Assembly (NCBI RefSeq): GCF_003332825.1
Contig: NZ_QIRF01000001.1
Coordinates: 310,001 to 374,000 of the forward strand
Direction: 5' to 3'
DNA from: Dyella sp. C9
GTDB taxonomy: Bacteria > Pseudomonadota > Gammaproteobacteria > Xanthomonadales > Rhodanobacteraceae
Length of the DNA stretch: 64,000 nucleotides
The translations under genes were made by a program, and so were the position numbers. The notes below the pieces were generated by a model. That model worked only from the letters and a program-made list of their open reading frames with translations. It did not search any database and was not told the origin of the DNA. Within the stretch, counting starts at the first letter, position 1. Every line of letters starts with the position of its first letter. Positions 27,008 through 34,343 of the stretch are shown here, in pieces.

Positions 27008-27442
27008 TCAGTGGTCGGTGTCGTCAAAGGCGCTTTCGGGCAGCGCAAAAAAGGCGAAGAACGGCGAGCCGGCATCCTGCCAGTAATCGACCGTTTCTTC
27101 GAGGATATCCAGCAGCTCGTCGAAATCGTCCTCGCTGCGGTCGCGCATGTCCTGCGCCTGGTCGAACAGCAGGATGTAGCCAGTCGCCTTCAGCCACGAC
27201 AGGTCGCGCAGGCTGTCGGCCAGTGCATCCCAGTTACGGCCGAAATCGTCCGGCAGGCGCAGCGCGACAGTCAGGCGATCGAACAGCGACTCGCGGTCGG
27301 TGTAGTCGCCCAGGTTGATGCGGCACACACGCAGGCCCTGCATGCCGGCGGCGTCGCCCAGTGGATCGAGGTCTTCGGAAGTGACGAAGAATATGCCGCC
27401 GTGTTCGGCGTCGCCAAAGTCGAGATCAAACTGGGCGTTCAT
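27008..27442 (-). CDS. Barstar-family ribonuclease inhibitor
   Basis: The 144-residue protein has the barstar core: VCRINLGDYTDRESLFDRLTVALRLPDDFGRNWDALADSLRDLSWLK, in which the helix with FGRNWDALADSL is the part that plugs the barnase active site (barstar has FGKNWDALYDCL-like sequence). An N-terminal acidic extension of about 40 residues precedes the core. It would neutralise the neighbouring ribonuclease in the cytoplasm. Its ATG overlaps the stop of the ribonuclease gene by 4 nt. Unusually, the inhibitor is the second gene, so it depends on coupling to translation of the toxin. Confidence 0.93.
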   Translation of the reverse strand: MNAQFDLDFGDAEHGGIFFVTSEDLDPLGDAAGMQGLRVCRINLGDYTDRESLFDRLTVALRLPDDFGRNWDALADSLRDLSWLKATGYILLFDQAQDMRDRSEDDFDELLDILEETVDYWQDAGSPFFAFFALPESAFDDTDH

Positions 27443-27849
27443 CGTGATACCTCGAACTGGCGAAATGTGCGGTAGTGGTCATCGGTGTAGTAGTAGATGC
27501 GCGGCGGCGTGCCGCCGGTAATGATGCGGCGGGCCCCGCGATAGTCCAGCCCGGGCGTATCCACGGTGTACTCGTGGTAGTAGCCCTCGGGCATGGACGG
27601 CAGGCGCCCCTCGCGGTTCTGGAACACCACCCCATCCTGGCGATGCTCGAACGGGCCACCGTGGGCGATGCGCGACAGCGTATCGGTCGCCTCGGCCGGC
27701 AGGAACGGCGGCAACGGGCGGGCAGCGGCGCCTGTCTGGGCGGTGGTGGTTTCGACATGGCCCGGTGGAGGCAGCGGCGCATGCCGCCCCCACAGCAGGG
27801 CGGCGATCGCCAGCACGACCATCAGCAGCAGGGGTTTGAGTGCGCGCAT
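27439..27849 (-). CDS. Secreted guanyl-specific ribonuclease (RNase Sa/N1-T1 family)
   Basis: This is a 136-residue protein with an N-terminal hydrophobic segment (about 7-20) and a Pro-rich linker, then a ribonuclease domain at 47-136 that closely tracks RNase Sa of Streptomyces: LPAEATDTLSRI, GPF-x-x-x-QDGVVFQNRE, GYYHEYTV, RRIITGG and DDHYRTF. The catalytic residues can be placed: E93 (Sa E54), R104 (R65), R108 (R69) and H125 (H85). It should cleave RNA after guanosine. The hydrophobic segment has no clear AxA site, so it may be a membrane anchor. The overlapping barstar gene makes this an enzyme-immunity pair. Start 27849 is the only Met that gives the export segment. Confidence 0.93.
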   Translation of the reverse strand: MRALKPLLLMVVLAIAALLWGRHAPLPPPGHVETTTAQTGAAARPLPPFLPAEATDTLSRIAHGGPFEHRQDGVVFQNREGRLPSMPEGYYHEYTVDTPGLDYRGARRIITGGTPPRIYYYTDDHYRTFRQFEVSR

Positions 27850-27907
27850 GACTGTGGTCCGGAACGTATGCGAAGTGTAGAGCTTCCGCTGGCAGCGGGC
27901 ATCCTGC

Positions 27908-28753
27908 TCAGCGTGGGGACTGGTCGACCCGGTGCTGCAGCGCCATTGCCGCAGCGGGGTTGCGTTCCTTGGCGCTGCTGATGAAGTAGATGAACACGTC
28001 GCGCGGCTTGCCGGAGGCCAGCGGTGCGGCCACGTGCGGCAACTCGGGCAGGTCATGGCCGCCGGCCCAGCGATGCGCCCGCTCGCTCCACGCGTCCAGT
28101 TCGTTGCCCGCATAGCCGGTATCGATGTGCGACTGGCTGCGCATCAGGCGCGCATAGGCAAAGTCGCCGGTGAGGTCGGCCAGCGAGGGGTACTGCGGCG
28201 AATCGGTGAACACGGTGGGAATGGCCCGTGAGCGCGCCAGCGCCACGTAACGTTCGTCGAGGAAGCTTGGGTGGCGCACTTCCAGTACATGGCGCATCGG
28301 CTGGCCATTGAGCTCGGCAGGCAGCAGCGCGAGAAACGCCGCCAGGTCGTCCGCGTCGAAGGGCCGCGACGGCGGCAGCTGCCACAGCACGGGGCCCAGG
28401 CGGTCGCCGAATTCGGCCAGGCCGCCGAACACGAAGCCGTCGATGCCGCGCGTCGTATCCGCCAGTCGCTTGCCCTCGGTGATGTAGCGCGGCGCCTTCA
28501 GCGAGAACACGAAACCTTCCGGCGTCTCCGCCGCCCACTTGGCATAGGTGGCGGGCTTCTGGGCACCGTAGAAGGTGCCGTTGATCTCGATGGCGCGCAG
28601 GTGGCGGCTGGCGAACTCCAGCTCGCGCCGCTGCACCAGCCCGGTGGGGTAGAAATTGTTGCGCCATGGCGCGAAGTTCCAGCCGCCGATGCCGACGCGG
28701 ATACGCGCAGCGCTGTCGTTGACGGCGGGGCGGGAGAACAGGTCGTCGTGCAT
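27908..28753 (-). CDS. DUF72 family protein (YecE-like)
   Basis: The 281-residue protein has the DUF72 TIM-barrel signatures IRVGIGGWNFAPWRNNFYP, AIEINGTFYGAQKP, FVFSLKAPRYITE, LGPVLWQLPPS, and VLEVRHPSFLDE. The family function is unproven. ATG 28753 is preferred because GGGAG precedes it and the frame upstream has no family sequence. It is 68 bp downstream of the AraC gene on the same strand. Confidence 0.88.
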   Translation of the reverse strand: MHDDLFSRPAVNDSAARIRVGIGGWNFAPWRNNFYPTGLVQRRELEFASRHLRAIEINGTFYGAQKPATYAKWAAETPEGFVFSLKAPRYITEGKRLADTTRGIDGFVFGGLAEFGDRLGPVLWQLPPSRPFDADDLAAFLALLPAELNGQPMRHVLEVRHPSFLDERYVALARSRAIPTVFTDSPQYPSLADLTGDFAYARLMRSQSHIDTGYAGNELDAWSERAHRWAGGHDLPELPHVAAPLASGKPRDVFIYFISSAKERNPAAAMALQHRVDQSPR

Positions 28754-28821
28754 CGGGGCGCTCCCGGCTGGGGCGGAACATGATGCCACGGATAAGACGG
28801 TCTCCCGCGGGCGCGGGGCGC

Positions 28822-29637
28822 TCAGTCCAGCGGAAGGTGGTTGGGGTAGGGGCCGCGCGCCGCCATGAAGGCGCCGGGCGTCATGCCGGCAAAGTCATGG
28901 AATTCGCGCACCAGGTGCGGCTGGTCCACATAGCCGCCGTCCGCGGCCACGCGGCTCCAGTCCACGCATGGCTGGTGGTGCACGGCTTCGACCACCGCGC
29001 GAAAGCGCAGCAGGCGCGCGTAACGTTTGGGCCCCATGCCGACCTGGCGGCGGAACAGCCGTCCGAAACGGTATTCGGACAAGCCGGTGTCGCGCACCAG
29101 CGCGCCGATGCGCGCCACTTGCGGGCAACGCGCGATGGCGTCCAGGGCATAGTCCACCTCGGGGGCCAGCCGCGGCATGCGCATATGCGACTGCAGCCAG
29201 TGTTCCAGCAGGGCCAGGCGTGCAGAGGGTTCCACGGTATCGAGCAGGCGTTCGCGCAGCTGGTGCGCACTGGCGCCGAACAGGTCCTCCAGGCCGATGT
29301 CGCGTTCCACCAGCACGACATGGTCTTCCCCGGTGAGCGCATGCGCGCCGCCCGGACGGAATACCACGCCGATCACCCGTACCTGTTCGGCGGTGTCGAT
29401 GATCTGGCTGCGCAGGCAGGGGCCGCCGATCACGGCGGCGGGCGCCTTGGTGCAGCGGCGCGCGTTGTCGTCGCTGTAGACGCGCGTTTCATCCTCGTGG
29501 AGATTGATGATCAGGGCCGCGCCGGGTACCGGCAGCACGCGCTCGTAGTGGTGGCCTGCGGGCGGCATGTCCCAGTCCCACAGGCGGGCTACCAGGGCGT
29601 CGAGTGGCGGTGCGGGGGTAACGACGAGGTGTCCCAT
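28822..29637 (-). CDS. AraC-family transcriptional regulator with DUF6597-type N-terminal domain
   Basis: The protein has 271 residues. The N-terminal half (VLPVPGAALIINLHED, IGVVFRPGGAHALTG) matches the sensing domain common in regulators annotated as DUF6597/AraC. The C-terminal AraC pair of helix-turn-helix motifs is at about 165-255: LVRDTGLSEYRFGRLFRRQVGMGPKRYARLLRF, then VAADGGYVDQPHLVREFHDFAGMTPGAF. Ligand and targets are unknown; the downstream DUF72 gene and the upstream MscS-type gene are possible but unproved targets. Confidence 0.9.
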   Translation of the reverse strand: MGHLVVTPAPPLDALVARLWDWDMPPAGHHYERVLPVPGAALIINLHEDETRVYSDDNARRCTKAPAAVIGGPCLRSQIIDTAEQVRVIGVVFRPGGAHALTGEDHVVLVERDIGLEDLFGASAHQLRERLLDTVEPSARLALLEHWLQSHMRMPRLAPEVDYALDAIARCPQVARIGALVRDTGLSEYRFGRLFRRQVGMGPKRYARLLRFRAVVEAVHHQPCVDWSRVAADGGYVDQPHLVREFHDFAGMTPGAFMAARGPYPNHLPLD

Positions 29638-29686
29638 CGGCCGGCTCCGGAGCGTGCCCCGAGTCTAGGCCGATGGGTGGGCGCTG

Positions 29687-32143
29687 TCAGGCCTTGCTGC
29701 CGGGCATCACGGTGCTCTGCGGCGGGCCCTCCTGGCCGCTGCCGTCACGATCGGGGCGCATGGCGCGTACCACCATGTCCTGCGGCGTGGTCAGCGGCAG
29801 GCCGGTCTGGCGCAGGCGCTCGATCACCTCGAACAGCAGGTCGCTCTTCACGTTGCTGGCATCGCGCGGATTGCTGACATAGGCCGTGCACACGAACATC
29901 AGCGAGCCCGAGTCGATGCTGTCCAGCTGCACGCTGGGCGAGGGCGTGTTGAGCGTGCCCGGATGGTTGCGCAGGATGTCGAACACGATCTGGCGCACCT
30001 TGGTGGCGTCGCTGCTGAGCGGCATCGGCAGGCGGATCTGCACGCGGCCCAGTGCGTTGGCCAGTGTCACGTTGCGCACGTTCTGGGTGATCAGCTGCGA
30101 GTTGGGCACGATCATGGTGGAGCGGTCGCCCAGCTGGATCTCGGTGGCGCGCACGTTGATGCGGCGGATATCGCCCTCCACGCCGCTGATGCTGATCCAG
30201 TCGCCGACCTTCACGGGCCGCTCGGCCAGCAGGATCAGGCCCGAGATGAAGTTCTGCACGATGGCCTGCAGGCCGAAACCGATACCGACCGACAGCGCAC
30301 TGGCCACCCAGGCGATGCTCTGCACATCCACCTTCATGGCGCCGAGCACCAGCACGAACACCAGGATGCCGCCGACATAGCCGAGCAGGGTCACGATCGA
30401 CGTCTGCATGCCCACGTCCAGCGAGGTCTTGGGCAGCAGCTGTTTGCTCAGCCAGCGCTTGATCAGGCGCACCACGATGAAGCCGGTCAGCAGCACCACC
30501 AGGGCGTTGAAGATGTTGGTGGGATTGATGGTCAGGGTGCCGAGCGAACGGCCGGCAAACAGGCTGGTACCGCGGTCCACCAGTTCGGACGGCCCCGCGC
30601 CATAAGGCGCCAGGATCAACGGCACGGCCAGCAGCAGCATGAAGGCGCGGACAACGCCTGAGAGGACCGTCGCCGCCTGCTCCAGCCGCGCAGGCGCGAT
30701 GCCGAAGGTTTCCTGCATGCGCACGCCGCTGCGGGTATCGGGGTTGAGCAGCGATTCGCACAGGTCGTTGACCAGGTGCATCAGCACGTACAGCACGCTG
30801 ATCAGGAATCCCGCGCTCAGCATCTGGCGAGCCACGAAGAACGCCAGGGCGATATAGCCGGTGACCACTGCCAGCAGGGTAAGCAGGGTGCCGACGAAAG
30901 CACCCGCAACCAGCAGGCCCACCCACAGCGGGCGTTCGGCAGGCGTGTTGCCGGCGGCGATCAGCGCGCGCCGGGCGCGGCCCATGCGGATGAGCGCGGC
31001 GCCCACCAGTCCGCCGATGAGCGTGGCGGAAAGCGCATTCGCGGCCATGGTGGTGGCGAGGCTGGCACCGATGTCGCTGGTGATGCGCTCGAGCAGGCCC
31101 AGCAGCAATGCGCTATAGGCCAGCAGGGTGGGGAACAGGCGCAGCCGGATCGCCAGGTCGTCCGAGATGGGCGGCAGCCGCCAGGACGGTCGCTTGACGC
31201 TGAGCAGCGCGCGACCGAGCCCGGCGAGCATGGCCACGAAGAACACCAGGCGCACGATCGGGCGCACCATGTCGTCCAGATCCTGGTCGTACACGCCGCT
31301 CCAGTTGACGGCCAGGTAGATCAGCCACGCGGCCAGCCCATAGGTGAGCGTGGTGCCTAGCGTGATGAGTACCGCCATGGCGCTGCGCCTCAGGTGGCCG
31401 GCCGGCAGGTGCTTGCTCACCAGGTCGAGTATCTGGTGTTCGAGCAGGCGACGGCCCACTGCGAACAGGGCGATGGCGGCCAGCAGGCAGGCGATGAACG
31501 GCACGCGGTTGGCCGGCTGCCAGGCTTGCACCACCGCGCCCTTCACCGACTTCATCAGCGCGTCGAAGTTGGCGCTGTCGTCGGGCATGTTCTGCGCCAG
31601 CCGCTGCCAGAACGACACGCTGAAGGGCGAGGCGGAGCGCTGGCTGATTTGGGCCTGGAACAGGTCGCGGCGCAGGCCGGCGATCTCCGTGGCCATCTGC
31701 TGGCTCTCCAGGCTCAGCGTCTTGGCCTGCTTGAGCTGGCCGTCGATATCCGACTTGTCCTTGGTGAGCTGCTTGCGCTGGCTGGCCACTTCCGGTGCTT
31801 CGGCGGGCGCGCCTTTCTCCGGCGCCGGGCCGAGCACGTCCAGCTTGGCCTTGGCCGCATCGGACTGCGGCGCGAGGCTGGCGGTGAGCTGGTCCGCCTG
31901 CGCCTGCACCTGCAGAACCTTGGTGCGCGCAGCGGTAAGCACCGCATCGGTCAGCTTGTTCTTGTCGGTGATGGCCTGCTTGATCTGGTCCAGCTGGGCA
32001 CTGAGTTCGTCAGGCGTAGCCAGCGTGGTTTGCGGTATTTGCGCGGAGTTCTGGTTGTCGGCGGTGTTCTGGGCGGCAAGGGACGGAGCCGCAGCGCCGA
32101 TGGCAAGCAGCAGGATCAGCAACAGGCGGGACAGGATAGGCAT
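29687..32143 (-). CDS. Large MscS-type mechanosensitive channel (DUF3772/MscK-like)
   Basis: The 818-residue protein has a signal peptide (LLLILLLAIGAAAPSLAA), a periplasmic coiled-coil domain of about 200 residues (heptads through KQLTKDKSDIDGQLKQAK, DUF3772 type), about ten membrane helices and a C-terminal MscS domain. The pore region is SALSVGIGFGLQAIVQNFISGLILLAERPVKVGDWI and the beta domain GVEGDIRRINVRATEI. It should open under membrane tension to release solutes in hypo-osmotic shock, like MscK or YbiO. ATG 32143 gives the signal peptide. It is divergent from endonuclease V. Confidence 0.92.
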   Translation of the reverse strand: MPILSRLLLILLLAIGAAAPSLAAQNTADNQNSAQIPQTTLATPDELSAQLDQIKQAITDKNKLTDAVLTAARTKVLQVQAQADQLTASLAPQSDAAKAKLDVLGPAPEKGAPAEAPEVASQRKQLTKDKSDIDGQLKQAKTLSLESQQMATEIAGLRRDLFQAQISQRSASPFSVSFWQRLAQNMPDDSANFDALMKSVKGAVVQAWQPANRVPFIACLLAAIALFAVGRRLLEHQILDLVSKHLPAGHLRRSAMAVLITLGTTLTYGLAAWLIYLAVNWSGVYDQDLDDMVRPIVRLVFFVAMLAGLGRALLSVKRPSWRLPPISDDLAIRLRLFPTLLAYSALLLGLLERITSDIGASLATTMAANALSATLIGGLVGAALIRMGRARRALIAAGNTPAERPLWVGLLVAGAFVGTLLTLLAVVTGYIALAFFVARQMLSAGFLISVLYVLMHLVNDLCESLLNPDTRSGVRMQETFGIAPARLEQAATVLSGVVRAFMLLLAVPLILAPYGAGPSELVDRGTSLFAGRSLGTLTINPTNIFNALVVLLTGFIVVRLIKRWLSKQLLPKTSLDVGMQTSIVTLLGYVGGILVFVLVLGAMKVDVQSIAWVASALSVGIGFGLQAIVQNFISGLILLAERPVKVGDWISISGVEGDIRRINVRATEIQLGDRSTMIVPNSQLITQNVRNVTLANALGRVQIRLPMPLSSDATKVRQIVFDILRNHPGTLNTPSPSVQLDSIDSGSLMFVCTAYVSNPRDASNVKSDLLFEVIERLRQTGLPLTTPQDMVVRAMRPDRDGSGQEGPPQSTVMPGSKA

Positions 32144-32230
32144 GCCGGCATGATCCGGGGCGGGCCCTGAACCGGTCAATGAATAATTGCCTTGACGGCC
32201 TGTTCAGGCCACGGCCTTCACGCTGTCGCG

Positions 32231-32968
32231 ATGAATCAAGGACCGGATCACGACACGCTGCCGCCGTGGAATGGTGATGTGGCCGCTGCGCGCGCGCTGC
32301 AGTCGCAGCTGGCCGCGCAGGTGCGTTTGGTGGACGAGCACCCGCCATTGCCTTTTGTGGCTGGCCTCGACGTGGGCTTCGAGGAGGGCGGTGCGGTGAC
32401 GCGCGCGGCTGCCGTGCTGCTGGATGCGCAAAGCATGGAGCCGCTGGCCGAAGTGGTCGCGCGCCTGCCTACCTGCATGCCGTACATTCCTGGGTTGCTT
32501 TCCTTCCGTGAATTACCCGCGCTGCTGAAGGCACTGGAGCAGTTGCCGCGCACGCCCGACCTGGTGTTCGTGGACGGTCATGGCGTGGCGCACCCGCGTG
32601 GCCTCGGTATTGCGGCCCACCTGGGCGTGATCACGGGCTTGCCCGCGATCGGCGTGGCGAAGTCGATCCTGGTGGGGCGCCACGACGAAGTCGGGCCGCA
32701 TCGCGGCGATCGCGCGCCGCTGCTCTACAAGGATCGCGTGATCGGCTGCGTCCTGCGCAGCAAGGATCGCGTACGCCCGCTGGTGGTTTCTCCCGGGCAC
32801 CGGGTCAGCATGGCGAGTGCACCGGAACTGGTGCTGGCGTATTGCACGAAGTACCGCCTGCCCGAGCCCACCCGCTTGGCGGATCGGCTGGCCTCACGCC
32901 GGGACACCCTGTCCCGGCGACGGGCTCAGGTCGTGGACGAGGCGTCCGCGGAAGGCACCAGTCGGTAG
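32231..32968 (+). CDS. nfi: Endonuclease V
   Basis: The 245-residue enzyme nicks DNA one base 3' of deoxyinosine. Metal-binding and catalytic residues are visible: D47 ([10 protein letters not shown]), Y85 in the wedge [11 protein letters not shown] with E94, and D115 in [15 protein letters not shown]. The His and Lys in the motif region (GVAKSILVG) are also present. Start 32231 fits the conserved N terminus. The last 43 bp overlap the 3' end of the Fur-like gene on the opposite strand. Confidence 0.95.
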   Translation: MNQGPDHDTLPPWNGDVAAARALQSQLAAQVRLVDEHPPLPFVAGLDVGFEEGGAVTRAAAVLLDAQSMEPLAEVVARLPTCMPYIPGLLSFRELPALLKALEQLPRTPDLVFVDGHGVAHPRGLGIAAHLGVITGLPAIGVAKSILVGRHDEVGPHRGDRAPLLYKDRVIGCVLRSKDRVRPLVVSPGHRVSMASAPELVLAYCTKYRLPEPTRLADRLASRRDTLSRRRAQVVDEASAEGTSR

Positions 32969-33291
32969 CCGTAAGCCGCGGCCAGTCGCGCCACCGCCGC
33001 CACGGCGGCATCGTTTCGCGACGCCGTCGTGCCTGACGATAACCCGGCTCGCCAGCGCGCCCTTCCGTGGGCCACCGGCCGCGACGAGGCGAGTGCGTGC
33101 TGTTCCAGCTCGCGCAGGAACCGATACACCGTGCCCAGGCTGGTGCGGGGCTCCAGCGGTTGGGCGCGGCGCAGCAGTTCGACGGCATCGGGCTCGTCCT
33201 CGGACTGGTTGAGCGCCTGCCAGATGGCGAGGCGCGGCGAGGTGGCACGCAAGCCCGCCTGCGCCAGCACCCGGTGGGCGTCGGACATCAT
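32926..33291 (-). CDS. Short Fur-family regulator lacking the metal-binding segment
   Basis: The protein has about 121 residues against 135-160 for Fur/Zur. The winged helix is well preserved: [42 protein letters not shown]. After the wing it goes directly through a SSGTTASR stretch to the C-terminal helix ending [11 protein letters not shown]. The HHxH and CxxC elements between these parts are missing and no cysteine remains. It could be a metal-independent repressor, or a decaying gene. It begins 13 bp after the PadR stop and is probably co-transcribed. Its end overlaps nfi by 43 nt. Start is uncertain (33291 or 33288). Confidence 0.75.
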   Translation of the reverse strand: MMSDAHRVLAQAGLRATSPRLAIWQALNQSEDEPDAVELLRRAQPLEPRTSLGTVYRFLRELEQHALASSRPVAHGRARWRAGLSSGTTASRNDAAVAAVARLAAAYGYRLVPSADASSTT

Positions 33292-33304
33292 GGCGGGTGC
33301 GAGC

Positions 33305-34093
33305 TCAGGCATCCTTGCCACCCTTGGCGATCTCGTCGGCCGCCTTCTGGATGATCTCGCGGATGCGCTTCACTTCGGCGGCATCCCACGGCCCGCCATG
33401 TATGAACAGTGCGCGCTTGAGATTGTGCATCGCCTCGCGCAGCGCCATCGGCGCCGCCGCGCGCGAGAACATCTGGGCGGTCTGCTGCATGCGCGACATC
33501 ACCGCATCCACCGCGTCCTTGTTCTCGGCGAGGAAGGCCTGGCCCTCGGCGGTGATGCTGTAGAGCTTTTTGCCATCGCCGCTTTCCACGTTGGCGTAAC
33601 CGAGCTCTTCCAGCAGGGTGAGGGTGGGGTAGACCGCGCCGGGGCTGGGCGCATAGGCACCGTCGAACATCTCCTCGATGGTGCGGATCAGCTCGTAGCC
33701 GTGGCGCGGCTGCTCGGCGATCAAGGCCAGCAGGATCAGCTTGAGGTCGCCGTGGCCGAACACGCGGCCGCCGCGGAAACGACCGCCCATGCCGCCCCAG
33801 CCCTGGCCCTCGTCGTCGCCGAAGCCACGGCCGCCGCCGCGTCCACGGCCCATGCGCATGGCTTCGCGGGTAAAGCCGTCGTGGCCGCCGTGGTGCATGA
33901 AGCCGTGTCGGAAACCGCGCTCGCGGCCCATGTGCATGGCCTCGCGGGCGTAGCCCTCCGGGCCCTCGTCGTCCATGAAGCCGTGGTGGAACCCGCGTCC
34001 GCGGCCCGTGTGCCGGTCGCCGCGAGCCCAGCCTTCACGGCCTTCGTGGGGGTGGTGGTGGTGATGACGATCAAAGAAATGACGAAATCCCAT
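33305..34093 (-). CDS. YqjI-like PadR regulator with His/Gly/Arg-rich N-terminal extension
   Basis: This is 262 residues. Residues 1-115 form a low-complexity extension rich in His, Gly, Arg and Met, beginning with FFDRHHHHHPHEG and containing internal repeats. The PadR domain follows: FGHGDLKLILLALIAEQPRHGYELIRTIEEMF, YAPSPGAVYPTLTLLEELGY, GKKLYSITAEG, then a C-terminal coiled coil. The layout and wording match E. coli YqjI (FGHGELRLVILDIL; HGYELI; YTPSPGVIYPTL), a nickel/iron-responsive repressor whose His-rich N terminus binds metal. No ferric reductase (yqjH) is next door; the divergent gene is an ABC exporter. Metal type here is inference. Confidence 0.9.
   Translation of the reverse strand: MGFRHFFDRHHHHHPHEGREGWARGDRHTGRGRGFHHGFMDDEGPEGYAREAMHMGRERGFRHGFMHHGGHDGFTREAMRMGRGRGGGRGFGDDEGQGWGGMGGRFRGGRVFGHGDLKLILLALIAEQPRHGYELIRTIEEMFDGAYAPSPGAVYPTLTLLEELGYANVESGDGKKLYSITAEGQAFLAENKDAVDAVMSRMQQTAQMFSRAAAPMALREAMHNLKRALFIHGGPWDAAEVKRIREIIQKAADEIAKGGKDA
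33849..34010. repeat. 78-bp tandem repeats inside the PadR extension
   Basis: On the plus strand CCCATGCGCATGGC begins at 33849, CCCATGTGCATGGC at 33927 and CCCGTGTGCC at 34005, exactly 78 bp apart. The intervening sequences are similar, with the third copy partial. They encode repeats of 26 residues of the pattern G-[FY]-x-REAM-x-MGR-x-RG. Being a multiple of three, the unit can expand or contract without a frameshift. Confidence 0.8.
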
Positions 34094-34103
34094 GATTAAC
34101 TCC

Positions 34104-34137
34104 GATATATCGTAAGTAACGGTCTTAAGATATATCG
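34104..34137. promoter_or_regulatory. Two GATATATCG repeats upstream of PadR, probable autoregulatory operator
   Basis: GATATATCG occurs at 34104-34112 and again at 34129-34137, 25 bp apart. The first is part of the perfect palindrome CGATATATCG. AT-rich sequence of this kind stands out in this genome, and it lies 11-44 bp upstream of the PadR start. PadR proteins, including YqjI, repress their own genes through such dyads. Control of the divergent ABC gene, 207 bp away, is less certain. Confidence 0.6.
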
Positions 34138-34175
34138 CAACTTTTCCGGATTGCAAGTGCCCCGGGTCCTCTTCT

Positions 34176-34266
34176 TGTAGGAGCGCACCCTGTGCGCGAC
34201 CGCGCGGCATCCGGTTTTTCCACGCGGGTGGGGGCGTTATCGCGCGCAGGGTGCGCTCCTGTGGGG
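34176..34266. repeat. REP-like palindromic element, copy 1
   Basis: The left arm starts GTAGGAGCGCACCCTGTGCG and runs to 34199; the right arm (34240-34259) matches its reverse complement at 19 of 20 positions. The spacer of about 40 nt contains further GC palindromes. The first 27 nt recur exactly at 56323. It sits in the divergent gap between the PadR and ABC genes. Confidence 0.8.
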
Positions 34267-34343
34267 CGGCGCGACTTGAAACTCCGGCGTCGCGCCTTCA
34301 ACCATGCCCTGCTAAGCACAGCCGTTTCCCCAAGGACGATCCC

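Noticed and set aside
33849..34010. Repeat array considered as CRISPR
   Set aside because: The 78-bp unit is coding, degenerate and has no alternating unique spacers; no cas genes are present.
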